A DNA stretch of 13,568 nucleotides from Deltaproteobacteria bacterium (GTDB lineage: Bacteria > Desulfobacterota > Desulfofervidia > Desulfofervidales > DG-60). Shown here in pieces: positions 7,720 through 13,568 of the stretch (its first letter is position 1; each line of letters opens with the position of its first letter). Under the pieces are notes generated by a model. The model saw nothing but the letters and a program-made list of their open reading frames with translations. It was not told the origin of the DNA and searched no databases. The stretch is from NCBI GenBank assembly GCA_021163945.1, contig JAGGTC010000167.1, forward strand, positions 1-13,568. Direction: 5' to 3'. Made by a program: the position numbers and the translations under genes.

Positions 7720-7748
7720 CTCATAGCATTTTTCATGCTTTCTGTCAA
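7720..7748 (-). promoter_or_regulatory. Promoter of the two-gene cytochrome operon
   Basis: On the minus strand a perfect TTGACA (7748-7743), a 17-nt spacer and TATGAG (7725-7720) form a strong sigma-70-type promoter. The start near 7713 leaves a leader of about 27 nt that holds the GAGGAG ribosome-binding site. It lies back to back with the Nudix promoter. Confidence 0.6.
7725..7739. promoter_or_regulatory. Inverted repeat in the cytochrome promoter spacer (possible operator)
   Basis: AGCAT (7725-7729) and ATGCT (7735-7739) form an inverted repeat with a 5-nt centre, lying between the -35 and -10 of the cytochrome promoter. A protein bound here would block RNA polymerase. The arms are short and a chance match is possible; no known operator consensus was recognised. 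Confidence 0.3.
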
Positions 7749-7762
7749 GGGTTTTTTGATCT

Positions 7763-7791
7763 TTGACGAAAATGAAAAATTGTGTTTAAAT
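7763..7791 (+). promoter_or_regulatory. Putative leaderless promoter of the Nudix-Mut7-C pair
   Basis: TTGACG (7763-7768), a 17-nt spacer and TTAAAT (7786-7791) place the transcription start near 7798, two bases before the ATG at 7800. There is no Shine-Dalgarno. The in-frame GTG at 7782 would lie upstream of this start, which favours the ATG as the true initiation codon. Confidence 0.45.
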
Positions 7792-7799
7792 TTAATAAA

Positions 7800-8273
7800 A
7801 TGGCCAAAAAGGAAATTCATTGCCCTTATTGTGGAAAGGCTATTTTTATCTACCAGAATCCTATTCCTACAGTAGATATCATCATTGAACTGGAGAGAAG
7901 AGGGATTGTCTTGATTGAACGTAAAAATCCACCTTATGGATGGGCCATCCCTGGTGGTTTTGTGGATTATGGTGAGAGTTTAGAGAGGGCCGCCGTAAGG
8001 GAGGCCAAAGAAGAGACAGGCCTGGATATAGAACTGATAACCCAATTCCATACATATTCTGACCCAAGGCGTGATCCAAGGCACCACACTATTACTACTG
8101 TTTATATTGCCAGGGCAAAGGGGATCCCCAAGGCGGGTGATGATGCCAAAGGTATCGGTATATTTACAGAAAAGGATTTGCCCAAAGATTTGGCCTTTGA
8201 CCATGAAAGGATACTAAGGGATTACTTTACCTACCGAACAAAAGATAAAGGATGGATAAAAAGTTCTTGGTAG
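7800..8273 (+). CDS. Nudix hydrolase, possibly ADP-ribose pyrophosphatase type
   Basis: This 157-residue protein holds a perfect Nudix box GX5EX7REUXEEXGU at residues 53-75 (Gly53, Glu59, Arg67-Glu68, Glu71-Glu72, Gly74-Leu75). The box binds the divalent metals used to split nucleoside diphosphates linked to another moiety. The segment YSDPRRDPRHHT (86-97) after the box and the late LAFDHE resemble ADP-ribose pyrophosphatase-like members, but the substrate is not settled. A CPYCG half zinc-ribbon (Cys8, Cys11) precedes the fold and has no second Cys pair. The ATG at 7800 is preferred over an in-frame GTG at 7782, because the likely promoter's transcription start falls between them. The gene overlaps the following Mut7-C gene by 22 nt, so the two are probably co-expressed. 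It is divergent from the cytochromes. Confidence 0.88.
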   Translation: MAKKEIHCPYCGKAIFIYQNPIPTVDIIIELERRGIVLIERKNPPYGWAIPGGFVDYGESLERAAVREAKEETGLDIELITQFHTYSDPRRDPRHHTITTVYIARAKGIPKAGDDAKGIGIFTEKDLPKDLAFDHERILRDYFTYRTKDKGWIKSSW

Positions 8274-8731
8274 ATTTTATGTTAGGAAAGTTGGCAAAAT
8301 GGCTAAGACTTTTGGGCTATGATGCAGTCTATAAATCTATTACAAATATGGTCGATTTAGAAAGATATCTAGACCAAGGATATATTTTTTTAACAAGACG
8401 CAGTGATTGGTTAAAGAACAAAAAATTGCCAAAAGATATGTTTTATTTTGTTCAATCAAATAAAACCCAAGAACAAATGCGTGAAATAATAAGGCATTTT
8501 AATTTAAAGCTAGATAAAAAATACATATTTTCTAGATGTAGCTGTTGCAATACAATATTAGTAGAAAAGAACAAAGAGGAGGTCATTCCACATGTCCCAG
8601 AGTATATAGGAAAGATTCACAATCGGTTTAAATTTTGCCCTACTTGCAAAAGGTTTTATTGGCCAGGTACACACAGAGAGCGTATAGAGGCCTGGCTAAA
8701 AGCCTGTTTTACTGAAGGCCATAGGCCTTAA
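8252..8731 (+). CDS. Mut7-C RNase domain protein (PIN-like fold with zinc ribbon)
   Basis: This 159-residue protein matches the Mut7-C RNase (DUF82) family. It begins with FLVDFMLGKLAKWLRLLGYD (residues 5-24), containing the conserved acidic Asp8. It continues with a strand ending in FLTRR, and finishes with a zinc ribbon CSCCN (Cys96, Cys99; an extra Cys98) paired with CPTC (Cys129, Cys132). The terminal FYWPGTH motif is a family hallmark. Members are thought to be PIN-like ribonucleases, but physiological targets are largely unknown. Asp8 must be included, which rules out the internal ATG at residue 10. Oddity: many members have TRD where this protein has TRRSD (48-52), so a catalytic acid may be lost or shifted to Asp52. 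The last 23 nt overlap the convergent NtrC-type gene. Confidence 0.85.
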   Translation: MDKKFLVDFMLGKLAKWLRLLGYDAVYKSITNMVDLERYLDQGYIFLTRRSDWLKNKKLPKDMFYFVQSNKTQEQMREIIRHFNLKLDKKYIFSRCSCCNTILVEKNKEEVIPHVPEYIGKIHNRFKFCPTCKRFYWPGTHRERIEAWLKACFTEGHRP

Positions 8732-10055
8732 GCTTGCGATAGAGATGGCTTCTTTCTAGTCCTATCTCTTGGGCAGTAAGGCTAATGTTTCCATTATATT
8801 TTTCTAATTTACGGCGAAGGAATTCCTTCTCAAAATAGCATTTTGCTTGCTTAAAGGTCTTAAAAGAAAATATATCTGTACCCTTCTCATTCTTTTGGGC
8901 AAGTGTTTTTCGAACGTCTGCTGCCCGAATAACCTTATCTGGTACCATAATCACCAAACGTTCAATAATATTCTTTAATTCTCTCACATTTCCTGGCCAA
9001 TCATATTCTTTTAATAAGGAAATGGCCTCTTCTTCTATCTCCTTTAGGCCAAAATTGCTTTCTGAGGAAAATTCTTGTAAAAATTCTTTAACCAAATAAG
9101 GGATGTCCTCCTTTCTTTCCCTTAAAGGGGGGACCTCAATAGGCACTACATTTAGGCGATAATATAGGTCTGCCCTAAAATTTCCCTTTTCAATCTCATC
9201 CTCTAAATCTTTGTTAGTAGCAGCAATAACCCGCACGTCTACTTGAATGGTCCTTGTACCCCCTACCCTTTCAAAGCGTTGTTCTTCTAAGATACGTAAG
9301 ATCTTGGCCTGTGTCTTTAAACTCATATCCCCAATCTCATCCAAAAATAGGGTGCCTCCATGTGCCAGGTCAAACTTTCCCCTCTTTCTTGTATATGCCC
9401 CTGTAAATGCACCTTTTTCATGACCAAAGAGCTCACTCTCTATTAACTCCTCAGGGATGGCTGCACAGTTTACCTCTACAAATGGCCCAGAGGCACGTTT
9501 ACTATAATGATGAATCGCATGGGCAACCAATTCCTTTCCTGTCCCATTTTCGCCTCTGATCAAGACCCAGGCATTTGTAGGGGCAACCAACTTTATCTGT
9601 TCCCTTACCCTTTTTATGGCAGAGCTCTGTCCTGTAAGTTTATACTTAAATAAGGCCTTTTTTCTTAATTGCAGGTTTTCTTCGGTCAGACGTAAAAAAT
9701 TTAAGGCATTGTTTACAGGAGGGATTGTGTTCTCCCAAGAGAGTGGCTTTTCAATAAAGTCATATGCACCCAATTTTATAGCCTTTACAGCAGTCTCAAT
9801 ATTTGCATGACCAGATATCATAATCACTGGCATTTGGGGAAATCTGGCCTTAATCCTCTCCAATACCTCAAGGCCGTCTATATCTGGGAGCCAGATATCT
9901 AAGAGGACCAAATCAGGGATCTCTTCATCTATCTTTATCAAGGCCTCATTGCCACTGGTGGCAGTAATAACAGAAAAACCCTCATCACAGAGGATACCAT
10001 TGAGTGCCTGACAAATAGCTACCTCATCATCTACTACCAAAATAAGTTTAGACAT
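8709..10055 (-). CDS. Sigma-54-dependent NtrC-family response regulator
   Basis: This 448-residue regulator has an N-terminal receiver (about 1-118) with acidic pocket Asp9/Asp10, phosphoacceptor Asp53 in LLDIWLP and Lys103 in IEKP. A sigma-54 interaction AAA+ domain follows (about 140-375), with Walker A GENGTGKE (168-175), the sigma-54 loop GAFTGA (215-220), Walker B GGTLFLDE (233-240) and Arg294/Arg300 in the FRADLYYRLN region. A Fis-type helix-turn-helix closes the protein (about 420-446, ending ERSHLYRKLKAYG). It activates promoters read by RNA polymerase with sigma-54. The ending is reminiscent of NtrX/AtoC-type regulators, but the target genes are unknown. No histidine kinase gene adjoins it; the hybrid kinase 2.8 kb away is a possible but unproven partner. 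No Shine-Dalgarno precedes the ATG. Its end overlaps the Mut7-C gene. Confidence 0.95.
   Translation of the reverse strand: MSKLILVVDDEVAICQALNGILCDEGFSVITATSGNEALIKIDEEIPDLVLLDIWLPDIDGLEVLERIKARFPQMPVIMISGHANIETAVKAIKLGAYDFIEKPLSWENTIPPVNNALNFLRLTEENLQLRKKALFKYKLTGQSSAIKRVREQIKLVAPTNAWVLIRGENGTGKELVAHAIHHYSKRASGPFVEVNCAAIPEELIESELFGHEKGAFTGAYTRKRGKFDLAHGGTLFLDEIGDMSLKTQAKILRILEEQRFERVGGTRTIQVDVRVIAATNKDLEDEIEKGNFRADLYYRLNVVPIEVPPLRERKEDIPYLVKEFLQEFSSESNFGLKEIEEEAISLLKEYDWPGNVRELKNIIERLVIMVPDKVIRAADVRKTLAQKNEKGTDIFSFKTFKQAKCYFEKEFLRRKLEKYNGNISLTAQEIGLERSHLYRKLKAYGLQ
8715..8729. other. Perfect hairpin in the overlapping ends of two convergent genes
   Basis: AAGGCC (8715-8720), loop ATA and GGCCTT (8724-8729) form a perfect 6-bp inverted repeat lying wholly inside the 23-nt overlap of the Mut7-C and NtrC-type genes. 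It encodes the last residues of both proteins (EGHRP and KAYGLQ). There is no following T-tract on either strand, so it is not a classical intrinsic terminator. It could stabilise both mRNA 3' ends or slow both polymerases. Confidence 0.5.
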
Positions 10056-10063
10056 GATTAATT

Positions 10064-10091
10064 AATATATCTAATCTTTTGGAAAAATCAA
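10064..10091 (-). promoter_or_regulatory. Putative leaderless promoter of the NtrC-type regulator
   Basis: On the minus strand TTGATT (10091-10086), a 16-nt spacer and TATATT (10069-10064) would start transcription about 2 nt before the ATG at 10055. There is no Shine-Dalgarno. The -35 lies just beyond the terminator of the upstream antiporter operon. Confidence 0.45.
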
Positions 10092-10093
10092 CC

Positions 10094-10130
10094 AAAAAGG
10101 AGAGCCTTCTGCAAATACCTATTGCAGGCT
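10094..10130 (-). terminator. Candidate terminator of the antiporter-like operon
   Basis: Reading the minus strand after the stop at 10142, AGCCT-GCAA ... TTGC-(AGA)-AGGCT forms a bulged stem (10130-10103) with a 7-nt loop. It is followed four bases later by TTTTT (10098-10094). The bulge weakens it, but the position just after the last gene of the operon fits an intrinsic terminator. Confidence 0.5.
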
Positions 10131-10141
10131 AATATGAATTG

Positions 10142-11833
10142 TTAAATAATCATCATAAAGAAAACCGACAGTAAGATAAATATCACTAATACCCCTAATA
10201 TCCCAAGGCCTATTGCCCTTGGGGTCAACCTCATTGCAAGTATTGGACTCCTGACCCAGGAGATTACAGAATAGGCAACCTTTAATATGCCTTTATCAAT
10301 AAAAGAGCCAAAAGCTATAAGAGGACCCTTACACAATCGTATAAATTCCATCCCGGGCAACCTGAGGAACCAATCGGTGTCTAGATTAACAGCCCTCATT
10401 TCTGGTGGATGATATCCAGAGAGAATAAGGAGTGTAAAGGCCAATGCAGCAAACATTAAAAGCTGAAGCATGCTCAATACATGGAATGCTGTATATGGTA
10501 CATAATCAACAGGATATGGAAGAATTTTATAAAGTGGGTAAGGATAAACACCTAAGAAGATGCATATAAATGCAGCAATACCCATGGCAATGCGCATGTT
10601 AATTGGGGGCTCCTTTGTCCTTATGCCAGAATCCTCACCAAAAAATGTGAAATAAGGGACTTTTATGCCTGCATGATGCAATACACCTGCAGAGGCATAG
10701 TATAACATGAACCATATAATGGGCAAATGCTGCTTGGCGGCTGCAGTAAGGGTCATTGACTTAGTTGTAAAACCAGAAGTCAACGGGAATCCAGAGATTG
10801 ATGCAGCAGCTATGATACAACACACAGCCGTAAATGGCATAGTCTTATAAAGACCCCCCAGGTCTGTCCCTCTGATCTTTCCTGTCATATGGAGGACAGC
10901 CCCTGTAGACATAAACAGAAGTGCCTTATATATGATATGGACAAAGGCATGGGAAACTGCACCATTTATAGCAAGTTGTGTGCCTATTCCGATGCCACAC
11001 ACCATAAATCCTACCTGGTTAATAATGCTATATCCAAGTACCCTCCTCATGTCATTTTCAATAACGGCATAAAAGATGGGATAACATGTCATAAATGCAC
11101 CAGCCCATGCCAAAATTGCCTCACCTGGAAAGGTCCTTGCCAGAATGTACACTGCACTCTTGGTAGTTAAGGCACTCATAAATACTGCACCTGTAACAGT
11201 TGCCTCAGGATAGGCATCAGGAAGCCATGGATGGAGGGGAAAGACCACTGCATTCAAGCAAAATCCAATAAATATAAGATAAGTAGATAAATCAGAGAGT
11301 CCTATATAACCAAATTCAGGGGTTCCTCTTTTGTAGACATATAAGATTATGCCTGCTAAAAGACACGAACCACCAAAAAAGTGCCACAAGAAATATCTAA
11401 ATGCAGCTTTACATGCCCTATCTGTCCTTCGTGCCAATATAAGGATCACAGATGCTATAGCCAATATCTCCCAAAAGACATATAGAGAAAACAAATCTCC
11501 TGCAAAGGTAATACCTAAGGCACCTCCAGCATAACAAAAGGCTGCAATATGTTGCACATCATCTTTTACATGAAGTGCATAAATAATCCCTATAAAGGTT
11601 ATTAAAACAAATATATACCCAAAGACCATACTAAGGTTATCAACTCTGCCAAAGATGAGATTATAATCCAGAAACTTGACAATCCAGTATTTTCCTTTAG
11701 CCATATTAAGGAGGTCTATAAATGCGAGAACAGGCAATAGGAGCATATATAAAGATTTTAGCCTTCCTTTTAGTAAAGGAATAAGAAATGCCCCAATGAT
11801 AAATATTGCTGCTGGTGGAACAATGTTAATCAT
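10142..11833 (-). CDS. Antiporter-like proton-translocating membrane subunit (MrpD/NuoL-M-N family)
   Basis: This 563-residue polytopic membrane protein belongs to the proton-conducting transporter family (PF00361) shared by complex I NuoL/M/N and Mrp MrpA/D. Family ionisable residues are present: Glu in LYVFWEILAI, Lys in ALTTKSAVYILAR, His/Lys in HAFVHIIYKALLF and Lys in TSGFTTKSMT. Together these form the hydrophilic half-channels across the membrane. It is longer than E. coli NuoM (about 509), with a C-terminal extension carrying GYHPPEMRAVNLDTDWF and a last membrane helix. I associate that extension with the 'monovalent cation/H+ antiporter subunit D' proteins of sulfate reducers. The ATG lies inside the preceding gene (8-nt overlap) with GAGGG upstream. 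It is the last gene of the operon. Whether it moves Na+ or H+, and what drives it, cannot be read from this window. Confidence 0.9.
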   Translation of the reverse strand: MINIVPPAAIFIIGAFLIPLLKGRLKSLYMLLLPVLAFIDLLNMAKGKYWIVKFLDYNLIFGRVDNLSMVFGYIFVLITFIGIIYALHVKDDVQHIAAFCYAGGALGITFAGDLFSLYVFWEILAIASVILILARRTDRACKAAFRYFLWHFFGGSCLLAGIILYVYKRGTPEFGYIGLSDLSTYLIFIGFCLNAVVFPLHPWLPDAYPEATVTGAVFMSALTTKSAVYILARTFPGEAILAWAGAFMTCYPIFYAVIENDMRRVLGYSIINQVGFMVCGIGIGTQLAINGAVSHAFVHIIYKALLFMSTGAVLHMTGKIRGTDLGGLYKTMPFTAVCCIIAAASISGFPLTSGFTTKSMTLTAAAKQHLPIIWFMLYYASAGVLHHAGIKVPYFTFFGEDSGIRTKEPPINMRIAMGIAAFICIFLGVYPYPLYKILPYPVDYVPYTAFHVLSMLQLLMFAALAFTLLILSGYHPPEMRAVNLDTDWFLRLPGMEFIRLCKGPLIAFGSFIDKGILKVAYSVISWVRSPILAMRLTPRAIGLGILGVLVIFILLSVFFMMII

Positions 11834-12101
11834 GGTGACCCTCTTTTCTTTTCATTTCATAATAATCCTCTTTTCTTCTAACAAAAAAGCGCAATGCCTT
11901 TGCTATAAAAGTAAGGGTAACTAAAGCAAGAAATCCATATACAGCAAAAAACTCAGGTGCTAGCTCCCATGAAAAATGGCCATGCTTGGGAACAAAGAAA
12001 TCAAGAATAAGAAGGATTAAAAGCGTTATATAAAAATATCTCATAATTTTTGCTCTGTTTTCAGGAGAGTCAAGAAAGGTTAACTCTCTTTTCTTTTTCA
12101 T
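11826..12101 (-). CDS. Small two-helix membrane protein of the antiporter-like operon
   Basis: This 91-residue protein has two membrane helices (about 21-38 and 50-69). They flank a short loop VPKHGHFSWELAPEFFAVYGF, and the protein ends in a charged tail with FFVRRKEDYYEMKRKEG. I do not recognise a named family, but the H-x-HFxWE...FxAVYGF...EDYY pattern looks like small proteins that accompany Mrp-like operons in sulfate reducers. This is from memory and unchecked. An AGGAGG site overlaps the preceding gene's stop, and its own end overlaps the next gene by 8 nt. Tight coupling implies it is an accessory subunit of the membrane complex. The conserved-looking His/Glu/Trp loop and acidic ends could contact the large subunits. 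Confidence 0.85.
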   Translation of the reverse strand: MKKKRELTFLDSPENRAKIMRYFYITLLILLILDFFVPKHGHFSWELAPEFFAVYGFLALVTLTFIAKALRFFVRRKEDYYEMKRKEGHHD

Positions 12102-12110
12102 ATTTTCCTC

Positions 12111-12302
12111 CTAAAACAATAAAAAGATTATACCAAGATATAAAGAAGCTATTAAAACCACTATATGAAAAATTTTCTTATATCTTGGTTCACCTTCATG
12201 ACCGAGCACCATTTTTTCTTCAAAATTGGTTAACCATGCAGTTATTTCACCATCATCTTGCTTGTAGACAATATCTTCTCCCTCTTTTTCTATCCTTCCC
12301 AT
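12111..12302 (-). CDS. Small single-helix membrane protein of the antiporter-like operon
   Basis: This 63-residue protein has a soluble acidic N-terminal part (about 1-40, with GEITAWLTNFEEKMVLGHEGEPRYKK cut here only as motifs GEITAWL and HEGEPRYKK). A single C-terminal helix follows (about 43-63), so it is a tail-anchored type. No family was recognised. An in-frame TTG five codons upstream (12317) was rejected: the ATG at 12302 has GGAGG 8 nt before it and starts one base after the preceding gene's stop. Position between two large antiporter-like subunits suggests a structural or assembly subunit. It is short, but the clear ribosome-binding site and tight spacing make it a real gene. Confidence 0.8.
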   Translation of the reverse strand: MGRIEKEGEDIVYKQDDGEITAWLTNFEEKMVLGHEGEPRYKKIFHIVVLIASLYLGIIFLLF

Positions 12303-12303
12303 A

Positions 12304-13568
12304 TTACATACCTCCAAAAAGACTTCTTACCGCCATCTCTGCAAGGTCTAATATGTGAAATGTATTAGGGAATAAACAAAAGATAATGGAGAAAATTGCC
12401 GTTATACTAAGTGGGATAATCATGAAAAGATATAGAGGTCTTTCTCTCTCTATTATCTTTTCTTCTACTTCCCCTCCGTTTGCTAGGGCTGGTACTGCTT
12501 GTTTTTCAAAGAATGCAGTCTTTATTACGGGGAAGAAATAAACAACATCCAGTAAGGCGCTTATTATGACAACAGCTAGGAAAATCAACTGACCTGCCTG
12601 TATTGTTCCAAGGCAAAGGTACCATTTGCTTATAAATCCAGCTACAGGCGGTACCCCACACATGCCAATGGCAGCTATAGAAAATGCTATCATTGTTATG
12701 GGCATCTGTCTCCCTATCCCTGCCATCTGGTATATTTCTGTCTTTTTTGCTATTACTATTAGTGCCCCAGCGCAAAGAAATAGCGTTATCTTCATAAATC
12801 CATGAAAGGTAATGTGTATCATAGCACCTGTTGCCGCCTTAGGACTTAATATTGCTGCCCCAAGAATTATAAGGGAGAGTTGATTTATAGTAGAGTATGC
12901 AAGTAGTCTTTTTAGATTAACTTGTCCAATAGCATAAAAGTTGGCAACTATTATGGTGAAAGAGGCCAAAAGACCAAGGGCCAACCCTAGGTTAAGTTCA
13001 TGCATCAAGTCTATCCCATAGACATAATAAACTGTCCTTATGATTCCAAAGACACCTGCCTTTACTACTGCTACTGCATGCAGGAGCGCACTCACTGGTG
13101 TGGGGGCAATCATTGCGGTAGGAAGCCAGGAGTGGACAGGCATCCAGGCAGCCTTCATAAATCCCAACATAAAGACAAAGAATAATGCTTGTAGAACTAG
13201 CCGAGATGTAGAACCAAGTGCTGGTTTTAATATCCCATGTGGGTTAAAGTCTGTAGTCCCAACAAGGAAATATATCACTAGTATCCCAAGGAGAAGGAAG
13301 ACGCCTGCAGTGAGTAGATAGGCTAGATATTTATGGCCTGCATATATGGCCTCAGGTGACTCATCATGGGCTACTAGAGGATAGGTTGATATGGTCAATA
13401 TCTCATAGAATACATACAGAGTAACTAAATTGGCAGAGAGGGCTATCCCTATTGCCCCCAATATGGCAAGGGCAAAACAAAAGTAATACCTTGTCTGGGC
13501 ATGTTCTTCTAATCCCCTCATGTATCCTATGGAGTAAAGTGATACCAATATCCATAAACAAGATGAGG
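12304..13568 (-). CDS. Antiporter-like proton-translocating membrane subunit (MrpD/NuoM family; N-terminus off window)
   Basis: The visible 420 or so residues are the central and C-terminal parts of a second PF00361 proton-conducting subunit. The reading frame stays open to position 13568, and the first visible residues (SSCLWILVSLYSIGYMRG) are the typical end of an early helix. The protein therefore starts outside the window, and the TTG at 13548 is not the start. Key residues: Glu in LYVFYEILTI, Lys in HAVAVVKAGVFGI, the motif AYSTINQLSLI, His/Lys in HITFHGFMKITLF and Lys in AGFISKWYL. The C-terminus has an extra loop (GGEVEEKIIERERP) and two more helices, ending SLFGGM. It is the upstream partner of the 563-residue paralogue, with two small membrane proteins between. 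It could belong to an Mrp-type antiporter, a complex-I-like enzyme or a membrane hydrogenase. Confidence 0.9.
   Translation of the reverse strand, partial: SSCLWILVSLYSIGYMRGLEEHAQTRYYFCFALAILGAIGIALSANLVTLYVFYEILTISTYPLVAHDESPEAIYAGHKYLAYLLTAGVFLLLGILVIYFLVGTTDFNPHGILKPALGSTSRLVLQALFFVFMLGFMKAAWMPVHSWLPTAMIAPTPVSALLHAVAVVKAGVFGIIRTVYYVYGIDLMHELNLGLALGLLASFTIIVANFYAIGQVNLKRLLAYSTINQLSLIILGAAILSPKAATGAMIHITFHGFMKITLFLCAGALIVIAKKTEIYQMAGIGRQMPITMIAFSIAAIGMCGVPPVAGFISKWYLCLGTIQAGQLIFLAVVIISALLDVVYFFPVIKTAFFEKQAVPALANGGEVEEKIIERERPLYLFMIIPLSITAIFSIIFCLFPNTFHILDLAEMAVRSLFGGM
12311..12315 (-). promoter_or_regulatory. Ribosome-binding site that fixes the start of the 63-residue gene
   Basis: GGAGG on the minus strand lies 8 nt before the ATG at 12302-12300. 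It sits within the last codons (GGA GGT ATG TAA) of the upstream subunit gene, so the start is set at 12302 and not at the upstream TTG. Confidence 0.75.

Noticed and set aside
7782..7799. GTG start adding six residues to the Nudix protein
   Set aside because: It lies between the predicted -35 and the transcription start, has no Shine-Dalgarno, and the added residues are not part of the fold.
10889..11170. Cys-rich plus-strand open frame inside the 563-residue subunit gene
   Set aside because: Antisense shadow; the opposite strand holds a full, well-conserved membrane protein.
12050..12358. Open frame of 102 codons on the plus strand across the two small membrane protein genes
   Set aside because: It runs opposite to two genes with good ribosome-binding sites and operon spacing, and its translation shows no protein-like features.
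13546..13548. TTG at 13548 as the start of the first antiporter-like subunit
   Set aside because: The frame stays open to the window edge and the residues before it continue a membrane helix typical of the family; the gene is truncated by the window.

Overview
This window is low-GC (roughly 40% by eye), gene-dense bacterial chromosome. It probably comes from an anaerobic, respiring diderm of the Desulfobacterota / Thermodesulfobacteria kind. The reasons are two tandem 12-heme c-type cytochromes, a TonB-dependent receptor (so an outer membrane), an Mrp/complex-I-like proton-translocating operon, an AmrS-like radical SAM enzyme and a sigma-54-type response regulator. A 'Ca. Desulfofervidus'-like sulfate reducer would fit, but the window holds no taxonomic marker, so this is a guess. 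No tRNA, rRNA, CRISPR array, insertion sequence or phage gene was seen. The dinucleotide CG is strongly depleted throughout while GGCC is common.

Layout. 1-2262 (minus): a TonB-dependent outer-membrane receptor whose end overlaps the start of a family 5 ABC-transporter binding lipoprotein that runs off the left edge, forming an uptake operon of unknown substrate. 2366-3475 (plus): a radical SAM enzyme, divergent from the receptor and convergent (4-nt overlap) with a cytoplasmic PAS-GAF-PAS hybrid histidine kinase at 3472-5862 (minus). 5972-7686 (minus): two cytochrome genes, a soluble or periplasmic one followed by a lipoprotein one. Each is built from three tandem tetraheme modules, giving 24 hemes in all. 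7800-8731 (plus): a Nudix hydrolase and an overlapping Mut7-C RNase-domain protein. The latter ends in a 23-nt convergent overlap with an NtrC-type regulator at 8709-10055 (minus), and a perfect hairpin lies exactly in that overlap. 10142-13568 (minus): a tightly packed operon with two antiporter-like (NuoL/M/N, MrpD) subunits separated by two small membrane proteins; the first gene runs off the right edge.

How it fits together. The cytochromes are candidates for periplasmic or cell-surface electron transfer. The antiporter-like operon is a candidate for coupling electron transfer or ion gradients at the inner membrane, but no NADH-, hydrogenase- or quinone-binding subunit lies in the window. 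The kinase and the sigma-54 regulator have no adjacent cognate partner. A recurring feature is that genes at the start of transcripts (receptor, radical SAM, kinase, Nudix, NtrC) lack a Shine-Dalgarno sequence and have a -10 element only about 6-14 nt before the start codon, which suggests leaderless or nearly leaderless mRNAs. Most internal operon genes have clear GGAGG-type sites. The main candidates for something little described are the triplicated tetraheme cytochrome pair, the leaderless promoter pattern, the hairpin in the shared gene ends and the two small proteins of the antiporter operon.
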